Source: Planctomycetota bacterium
GTDB taxonomy: Bacteria; Planctomycetota; GCA-002687715
Direction of reading: 5' to 3'
Assembly (NCBI GenBank): GCA_013213915.1
Contig: JABSRK010000082.1
Location: forward strand, 1 to 12,173
DNA: 12,173 nt
Shown: piece by piece, positions 7,171-12,173 of the stretch
How the letters are laid out: every line of letters starts with the position of its first letter
Numbering within the stretch: position 1 is the stretch's first letter
Made by a program: the position numbers and the translations under genes
Notes under the pieces: generated by a model
What the model was told of the DNA's origin: nothing
Database searches by the model: none
What the model saw: only the letters and a program-made list of their open reading frames with translations

Positions 7171-9177
7171 ATGGCTATCCGTACTTGCTACGTCCTGAGT
7201 CTCATTGTCCTCGCCGTGGCGCCGGTCGCTGCCCAAGGTGAGCTCCAGAAGGAGGAGATGGTCATTCGGGTGAAGCCCGCGGAGCTCGTCCTCGCGGTCG
7301 GAGCCAAGGCCAAGCTCACCGCTGAGGTCGTGGACGTGGGCGGTCGTCCCGTGGAAGGCGCGCGCGTGATGTTCTTCTCCCGCGCCCGACGTGCCCTCTC
7401 GGTGACCCCTGAGGGCGAGGTGACGGCGCGGAAGCCGGGCGAACACTCGGTGGTCGTGCGACTCGTGACGGTGAGGGGGCGGACCGCGACCGCACGTCGG
7501 CGCGGGCCTTCGACGACCGTGAAGGTCAAGGTGCCGTTCCCCAAGCCGGCGAACATCACGTTCAAGGATGCACCCGACAAGGTGTACGCCGGCACGTCCG
7601 TGCGGGCCAAGGCCACGATTCTCGACACGGCCGGCCTAGAGCGTAATGACCTCACCGCGTCCATGTCCTCTTCGTCGCGTGAAGTGCTCAGCATCGACGA
7701 CTTCGGCTTCGCCACGGGCCATGTGCCCGGCAAGGTGACGATCAAGGCCACCGGGGAGGGCCTCTCTGCGGAGCACACGATCGAAGTGGTGGCGAACCCG
7801 GTCACGTCCATCGACCTGCTCGCCAGCGCCTCCGACGTCCGCACCGGCGACGTCGTCACGTTCACAGCCGGCTTGCGCGACGCCAAGGGCCGGGAGGTCG
7901 GCGGCGTCCCGGTTCAGTTCTCGTTCCTTGCCCGCCCTGACGACGCTCTGGGCCAGGCCGCAACGGGTCAGATCGAGCAGGACGGACGCTTCGTCGCCGA
8001 GGCGCCCGGTCTCTACACCATCATCGCAACCTGCGGGTCGGCGACGGCGCGGACCACTGTGCGTGCGAAGAAGCGCTTCAAGATCGAGCGCAAGCTCAAG
8101 ATCGTGGGCCAGGGTCGGGTCGACGACACCCACACTTCCGACCTCTGGGTCTGGGAGGGCGTGGACGGCCGCGATTACTGCGTCACGGGGACCTGGGGCG
8201 CCAACGGCGATGCCCACTTCTGGGATGTGACCAACCCCGGTGACATGAAGCGCATCGCGACGGTCAACGTCGACGCGCGCACTGTCAACGACGTGAAGGT
8301 GTCCCAGGACGGCCGGATCTGCATCCTCAGCCGTGAGGGGGCGTCCAATCGCAAGAACGGCATCGTCATCCTCGACGTGGTGGATCCGAGCAAGCCCAAG
8401 ATCCTGGCGGAGTACACCACCGAGCTCACTGGCGGCGTGCACAACCTGTTCATCGACGGCAAGCACGTGTACGCACTCAGCGCCGGACGTCGCTACGACG
8501 TCCTCAATATCGAGGACCCGCGCAACCCGAAGAAGGTGGGTTCCTACCAGGTGTTCGAGCCAGGGGCGTCGATCCACGATGTCTGGATCGAGGACGGCAT
8601 CGCCTATTCGTCGAACTGGCGATACGGCATTCACATGGTGGACGTCGGCAACGGGATCAAGGGCGGCTCGCCGTCCAACCCGAAGAAGATCTCGAGCCAC
8701 GCATATCCGAACGGTGCGAATCACGCGGCGTTCCCCTACAAGAGCAGCGAGACGGGTAAGCGGTACGTCATCGGCGGCGACGAGATGTTCCCGTTTGGTA
8801 TGGGCGTGAAGGACAAGCCGACCTACGCGCGCGGGTGGATGCACTTCATCGACTTCACCGATCTGGAGAACCCCAAGGAGGTCGCGCGCTATCAGGTCCC
8901 TGAGGCGGGGACGCACAACTTGTGGGTAAAGGACGACATCCTCTACGCCGCGTACTACAACGGCGGGCTGCGCGTCGTTGACATCTCGGGCGATCTCATG
9001 GGGGACCTGTACAACCAGGGTCGCGAGATCGCTACGTTCCTGTCTCCTGACCACGAGGGTTTCATCAAGAACGCGCCCATGGTTTGGGGTCCCCAGCCCC
9101 ACAAGGGCCACATCTTCTTCTCGGACTGGAACAGCGGCCTGTACGCCGTGAAGCTCGTCCCCAACCCGCGCCAGTGA
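7171..9177 (+). CDS. Secreted Ig-like plus LVIVD-repeat beta-propeller protein
   Basis: The protein has 668 residues from ATG 7171. Residues 1-22 are a signal peptide (ending PVAAQ). Three bacterial Ig-like (BIG2-type) domains follow at roughly 29-105 (VKPAELVLAVGAKAKLTAEV), 125-208 and 210-300 (ASDVRTGDVVTFTAGLRDAKG). From about 306 to the end is a propeller of LVIVD-type blades, with recurring DVTNPGDMKRIATV, DVVDPSKPKILAEY, NIEDPRNPKKVGSY and DFTDLENPKEVARY, and repeated HN/HD residues before each strand (VHNLFIDG, IHDVWIED, THNLWVKDD). LVIVD repeats occur in bacterial and archaeal surface proteins of unknown or binding function; no catalytic motif is seen. The stop codon overlaps the start of the next propeller gene, so the two are almost certainly made together. 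It could be an adhesion or ligand-binding protein; its role is not known. Confidence 0.85.
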   Translation: MAIRTCYVLSLIVLAVAPVAAQGELQKEEMVIRVKPAELVLAVGAKAKLTAEVVDVGGRPVEGARVMFFSRARRALSVTPEGEVTARKPGEHSVVVRLVTVRGRTATARRRGPSTTVKVKVPFPKPANITFKDAPDKVYAGTSVRAKATILDTAGLERNDLTASMSSSSREVLSIDDFGFATGHVPGKVTIKATGEGLSAEHTIEVVANPVTSIDLLASASDVRTGDVVTFTAGLRDAKGREVGGVPVQFSFLARPDDALGQAATGQIEQDGRFVAEAPGLYTIIATCGSATARTTVRAKKRFKIERKLKIVGQGRVDDTHTSDLWVWEGVDGRDYCVTGTWGANGDAHFWDVTNPGDMKRIATVNVDARTVNDVKVSQDGRICILSREGASNRKNGIVILDVVDPSKPKILAEYTTELTGGVHNLFIDGKHVYALSAGRRYDVLNIEDPRNPKKVGSYQVFEPGASIHDVWIEDGIAYSSNWRYGIHMVDVGNGIKGGSPSNPKKISSHAYPNGANHAAFPYKSSETGKRYVIGGDEMFPFGMGVKDKPTYARGWMHFIDFTDLENPKEVARYQVPEAGTHNLWVKDDILYAAYYNGGLRVVDISGDLMGDLYNQGREIATFLSPDHEGFIKNAPMVWGPQPHKGHIFFSDWNSGLYAVKLVPNPRQ

Positions 9178-10235
9178 TGATGCAGCTCCTCCTCGTCACC
9201 CTGGCGCTCGCGACCCCGGTCACGAGCGCGCCGGGCAAGGACTACTACATCTACGTCGCCGCGGAGTCGGCGGACGAGGTGTATCGCATCAAGTTCGACG
9301 GGACGCGCGCTGTCGTGGACAAGGTGATCCAGGTGGGTTACCAGCCGACCGAGATCGAAGGCCCTCACGGACTGGCGGTGGGACTGGACGGGAAGCACTG
9401 GTATCTGTCCATCGCTCACGGGAAGCCTTTCGGGATCATCTACAAGTACGAGACGGCGACCGACAAGATCGTGGGTCAATGCGAGGTTGGCATGTTCCCC
9501 GCGACCATGCAGATCTCGCCCGCGACCGGCCTGTTGTACTGCGTCAACTTCAACCTGCACGGCCGCATGCTTCCGAGCTCGGTGTCCATCCTCGATCCTG
9601 AAGAGATGGTCGAGGTCGCGCGCACGACGACCGGCCCCATGCCTCACGGATCACGCGTCTCGCCGGATGGCCTGCGCCACTATTCGTGCGCGATGATGTC
9701 GGGGCACCTGTTCGAGATCGACGCGCTGACGTTTGACGTGAAGCGCCGCCTGCAGCTCGACGAGAAGCAGCCGGAAGGCCACGACTCAGACGTCAAGCCG
9801 ACTTGGGTGCACCCCCATCCGAAGCAAGAGCGTGTCTACTGCGCGCTCAACGGCGCCGCTCAGATCGCCGAGGTAGACCTGAAGACGTGGCGGGTCGTTC
9901 GCCGATTCAAGACCGCCAAGGGGCCCTACAATCTCGAGATCAGCCCGGACGGCAAGAAACTCCTCGTCAGCTACAAGACCGCGGGAGAGGTCGGCATCTG
10001 GGATCTCGATGCCGGCGAGGAGATAGCCAGGCTCAAGTCCACGCGCCGCGTTACCCACGGAGTCCTCATCACTCCTGACGGTCGCTACGGATTCGTCAGT
10101 TCCGAGGGCGTCGGTTCCGAGAAGGGCGCCGTGGATGTCTTCGACATGGCCACCAACAAGAAGGTGGCCTCGGTCGATATAGGACTTCAGGCGGGGGGCA
10201 TCGCGTTCTGGAAGTCGGTGGTTCGGGGGAAGTAG
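9177..10235 (+). CDS. Secreted YVTN/YncE-like beta-propeller protein
   Basis: The protein has 352 residues from ATG 9177 (ATG 9180 is equally possible). The first A of the start is the last base of the upstream TGA, a TGATG overlap, and there is no Shine-Dalgarno sequence, so translation is probably coupled. The signal peptide is MMQLLLVTLALATPVTSAPG. The rest is built of about 40-residue blades typical of YVTN/YncE propellers: HGLAVGLDGKHWYLSIAHG, GSRVSPDGLRHYSCAMMSG, YNLEISPDGKKLLVSYKTAG and HGVLITPDGRYGFVSSEG, each followed by a DLDAGE- or DMATNKK-like strand. There is no CxxCH haem motif, which argues against a cytochrome cd1-type role despite similar blades. Family members bind DNA, metals or partner proteins outside the cytoplasm. 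Here its partner is likely the preceding LVIVD protein. The gene ends 8 bp from the convergent TPR-redoxin gene, with no terminator seen between them. Confidence 0.85.
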   Translation: MMQLLLVTLALATPVTSAPGKDYYIYVAAESADEVYRIKFDGTRAVVDKVIQVGYQPTEIEGPHGLAVGLDGKHWYLSIAHGKPFGIIYKYETATDKIVGQCEVGMFPATMQISPATGLLYCVNFNLHGRMLPSSVSILDPEEMVEVARTTTGPMPHGSRVSPDGLRHYSCAMMSGHLFEIDALTFDVKRRLQLDEKQPEGHDSDVKPTWVHPHPKQERVYCALNGAAQIAEVDLKTWRVVRRFKTAKGPYNLEISPDGKKLLVSYKTAGEVGIWDLDAGEEIARLKSTRRVTHGVLITPDGRYGFVSSEGVGSEKGAVDVFDMATNKKVASVDIGLQAGGIAFWKSVVRGK

Positions 10236-10243
10236 GGGCGTTC

Positions 10244-11992
10244 TCAGCCGTCTTTCGCCCGCGACGCGAAGCCAAGCAGCCGCTTGCATTCCTGCAGCAG
10301 AAACTCCGTTTCCATGAACGGTTCGACGCTGATGTCGCGCCAGAGGATGCGACCCTCGGCGTCGATGAGGAACGTCCCGTGCAAGGCCTCGTCTTCGAAG
10401 TCGTCCCAGCAGCGCCAGTCCTTGAACGTGTCGCCCTTGGGGTCGGAGAGCAGGGGGAACGGCATGGGCGAATCGCCGGTCTCCTCGAGCTGTTGGATGA
10501 ACGCCTTGACGTCCGGGACGGTGTCGGTGCCGATGGTGACGATTTCGATGCCAGCCTGCTTGAACGCGCGGGTCTTGGGCTTGATCTCGTGGATCTGCTC
10601 GACGCAGTGGAGGCACGCGGCGCCGAGGTAGAACACGACGAGGACGTTGCGACCTGCGTAATCGGTGAGGGCGAGTTTGCCACCCTTGCCGCGCGCCAGA
10701 TCGAAAGGCGGCGCCGGCAGGGTTGACCAGGACGCCGGGCCGTGGACGTCACTCGACGGCGTCGGCCGCCGTGGATTGACCGAGACCGCCCGCAACGGAC
10801 GACCGAAGGCTTGCCTGGCGTTATCGATCTGGCCGGCGGCGAGCAAAGCCACGAGGGAAGCCGCTTCCTCGCTGCCAGCCAGGTAGGGGCCGTCGGCGAG
10901 GTCGGTGAACGTCTTCCATCGTCCGCTCGAGGCCAGCGCCGTGATCAGCGCGCGCTGACCCCGCGCCACGATTCCGTCCTTCATCCGCGGGTGGCGCGGC
11001 ATCCGGACCATGCGCTTCGCGAGCGCGATGGCTTCATCGAAGCGACCGGTGTCGGTCAGGGCGTCGCACAGCGACTCGGCGGTGCGCGCGTAGTTCGGGA
11101 CCTCGAACGTCAACGCGCCCGTCCGGTTCATGTGGGCGTGATCGACCCGCGCGGCGATGTCCAGCCAGACCGCGGCGTCTCCGTGGCGCCCGGCCCGGGT
11201 GTACGCGTTACCGGCGACGTGCCACATCCGCGCGATGCCCGGAGCGGAGAGCGCGGCCTTCGTTCCCGTTGTGACAGGATCGACACCCAGCTGTGACGCG
11301 TATCGGTTCGCTGGATGGAGGGGCATCGCCGTGAAGATCTCCTCGAGGAGGCGGCGCTCATCGTCGTCAGCAGAGGGCTGGGAACGATTCGGATCGAGGA
11401 GGCGTGCGCGAACCAGCAACGCGCGCGCCTCCACGTCGTCTGGAAAGGCCTCCGCAATCGCGCCGAGATCCTGGTGCAGTTGCTGGCGCCTGGCCGCGGT
11501 GATGAGGACCGGAATCGCGCGCCGGCGTCCGCTCTCGGCATCGACCAGCACGGTCTTCGGTTCCGTCTCGGCGGATAGGAACCGCGCCCACGCTTCGATG
11601 TAGAGACGCTCGCGGGGACTGACCTGTGCACGGCGCTGGTAGGCCTCCCACGCGAACCAGATCTGCGGGCTGGGATTGGGCGTGTTGGCGAGCGTCAGCC
11701 CCCAGTACGCCATCGCACATTTCGGATCGGTGGCGAGGACCTGGTGGAACGACCGCTCGGCTTCGTAGTACCAGGACCCATGGACCAAGCCGATGCCCTG
11801 GTTGAAGAGCAGGCGGGCCTGCCGGTTCTTGGTGGTCACGTCGAAGTCCACGTCGCCGGTCCCCGCGAGCAGCGTCGCTCGCTGGTGCGGTCCTTCGTGG
11901 AATGCGCCGTCCCTTTGTCCGAACGTCGGGACTGGCGGCTGGGCGAAGGAGGCCGTGCCGAGCACAGCCAGGATCAGGGGGACGGCGCGCAT
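10244..11992 (-). CDS. Exported TPR-repeat protein with C-terminal AhpC/TSA-type redoxin domain
   Basis: The protein has 582 residues from ATG 11992-11990. Residues 1 to about 18 are a signal peptide (MRAVPLILAVLGTASFAQ). Residues about 50-400 are helical and TPR-like, with units such as FNQGIGLVHGSWYYEAERSFHQVLATDPKCAMAYWG (split across 67-105), WHVAGNAYTRAGRHGDAAVWL and ALTDTGRFDEAIALAKRM. Residues about 425-575 are a thioredoxin-fold redoxin: APPFDLARGKGGKLALTDYAG, VLVVFYLGAACLHC with Cys460 and Cys463, IEIVTIGTD, PFPLLSDPKGDTF and HGTFLIDAEGRILWRD. The CxxC spacing resembles TlpA/ResA-type thiol reductases more than one-Cys peroxiredoxins. The likely role is periplasmic thiol-disulfide exchange or peroxide reduction, with the TPR part holding a partner. 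No Shine-Dalgarno sequence precedes the ATG; TAGACT (12006-12001) lies 8 bp upstream, suggesting a leaderless transcript. Confidence 0.88.
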   Translation of the reverse strand: MRAVPLILAVLGTASFAQPPVPTFGQRDGAFHEGPHQRATLLAGTGDVDFDVTTKNRQARLLFNQGIGLVHGSWYYEAERSFHQVLATDPKCAMAYWGLTLANTPNPSPQIWFAWEAYQRRAQVSPRERLYIEAWARFLSAETEPKTVLVDAESGRRRAIPVLITAARRQQLHQDLGAIAEAFPDDVEARALLVRARLLDPNRSQPSADDDERRLLEEIFTAMPLHPANRYASQLGVDPVTTGTKAALSAPGIARMWHVAGNAYTRAGRHGDAAVWLDIAARVDHAHMNRTGALTFEVPNYARTAESLCDALTDTGRFDEAIALAKRMVRMPRHPRMKDGIVARGQRALITALASSGRWKTFTDLADGPYLAGSEEAASLVALLAAGQIDNARQAFGRPLRAVSVNPRRPTPSSDVHGPASWSTLPAPPFDLARGKGGKLALTDYAGRNVLVVFYLGAACLHCVEQIHEIKPKTRAFKQAGIEIVTIGTDTVPDVKAFIQQLEETGDSPMPFPLLSDPKGDTFKDWRCWDDFEDEALHGTFLIDAEGRILWRDISVEPFMETEFLLQECKRLLGFASRAKDG

Positions 11993-12000
11993 TACGAGAG

Positions 12001-12006
12001 AGTCTA
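12001..12006 (-). promoter_or_regulatory. Candidate -10 element (TAGACT) of the TPR-redoxin gene
   Basis: On the minus strand TAGACT ends eight bases before ATG 11992, too close for a Shine-Dalgarno leader. This is the same arrangement as TAGCAT before the EEP-M1 gene. A 17-bp spacer would put the -35 slot inside the hairpin arm at 12024-12029, and that slot does not match TTGACA. Confidence 0.4.
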
Positions 12007-12012
12007 ATCGAC

Positions 12013-12031
12013 AGCCCGCGAAGCGCGGGCT
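12013..12031 (-). terminator. GC-rich hairpin downstream of the partial minus-strand gene
   Basis: AGCCCGCG (12013-12020) and CGCGGGCT (12024-12031) form a perfect 8-bp stem with a three-base loop. It lies 9 bp past the stop codon of the minus-strand gene ending at 12041. No U-tract follows (GTCGATTAG), so it may be an L-shaped hairpin terminator or mRNA 3' stabiliser rather than a classical intrinsic terminator. Confidence 0.6.
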
Positions 12032-12040
12032 CCGGTTTGA

Positions 12041-12173
12041 CTAGGGGAGCACTGCCGCGCGGACGACATTGGATTCGCCCAGGAACGCGAATCCCGGCCC
12101 GAAGGCGATGCCCTGACCGTCCGCCGTCATGCCGATGAAGGCGTTCAGGCTGCCCGGGGGCAACGTGAACGGT
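12041..12173 (-). CDS. C-terminal fragment of a protein of unknown function
   Basis: Read on the minus strand, 43 complete codons end at TAG 12043-12041; the rest lies beyond the right edge. The visible residues run from PFTLPPGSLNAF through GMTADGQGIAFGP to GESNVVRAAVLP. The Gly-, Ala- and hydrophobic-rich beta-like pattern and the lack of charge resemble the ends of large secreted repeat proteins, but no family can be named. Support comes from the clean frame, high third-position GC (for example CTG, GCC, ATC, GGC) and the hairpin just after the stop. Without the upstream part, function and length cannot be given. Confidence 0.65.
   Translation of the reverse strand, partial: PFTLPPGSLNAFIGMTADGQGIAFGPGFAFLGESNVVRAAVLP

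Noticed and set aside
7636..9111. 491-residue minus-strand open frame
   Set aside because: Antisense to the Ig/LVIVD gene, whose sense frame has repeated LVIVD blades. The antisense product is Val/Asp/Arg/His-rich with no recognisable fold.

Overview
The window looks like chromosomal DNA from a GC-rich bacterium, most plausibly a Planctomycetota member. This is inferred from the mix of secreted sialate-O-acetylesterase-type SGNH esterases, LVIVD/YVTN beta-propellers, a TPR-redoxin protein and a lysine-rich DPP IV-like peptidase, together with high third-position GC. No rRNA, tRNA, mobile element, CRISPR array or phage gene is visible, and there is no intergenic gap over about 100 bp.

Layout, left to right. 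(1) A minus-strand S9B (DPP IV-like) peptidase gene starts at 2513 and runs off the left edge. It has three lysine-rich low-complexity inserts, the last being a 15-bp tandem repeat (12-161) lying between the catalytic serine and the still unseen Asp/His. (2) Across a 71-bp divergent promoter region, two plus-strand SGNH-hydrolase genes follow: a secreted sialate-O-acetylesterase-like protein (2585-3604) and a membrane-anchored GDSL/SGNH protein (3627-4703). (3) Gene 4755-7073 encodes an uncommon single polypeptide joining an endonuclease/exonuclease/phosphatase (EEP) domain to an M1 zinc aminopeptidase domain; all expected catalytic residues of both are visible. (4) A TTGACG-17-TACTCT promoter precedes a two-gene unit: an Ig-like/LVIVD propeller protein (7171-9177) and a YVTN/YncE-like propeller protein (9177-10235) joined by a TGATG stop/start overlap. 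(5) Convergent to these, on the minus strand, lies a TPR plus AhpC/TSA-type redoxin protein (10244-11992). (6) The 3' end of another minus-strand gene (12041-12173) is followed by a hairpin.

All seven genes whose N-terminus is visible carry an export signal or membrane anchor, so the window is an extracytoplasmic set: peptidases, esterases, a putative phosphodiesterase/nuclease and extracellular propellers. This suggests processing of extracellular polymers or envelope material, but the sequence does not establish a shared pathway. Regulatory signals include one good sigma70-like promoter, an overlapping pair of -10-like hexamers on both strands between the divergent genes, and two starts where a TAGNNT hexamer sits 8-9 nt before an ATG with no Shine-Dalgarno sequence, suggesting leaderless transcripts. 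I see no defence system or classical novel system. The most notable items are the EEP-M1 fusion and the repeat insertion in the S9 peptidase catalytic domain.
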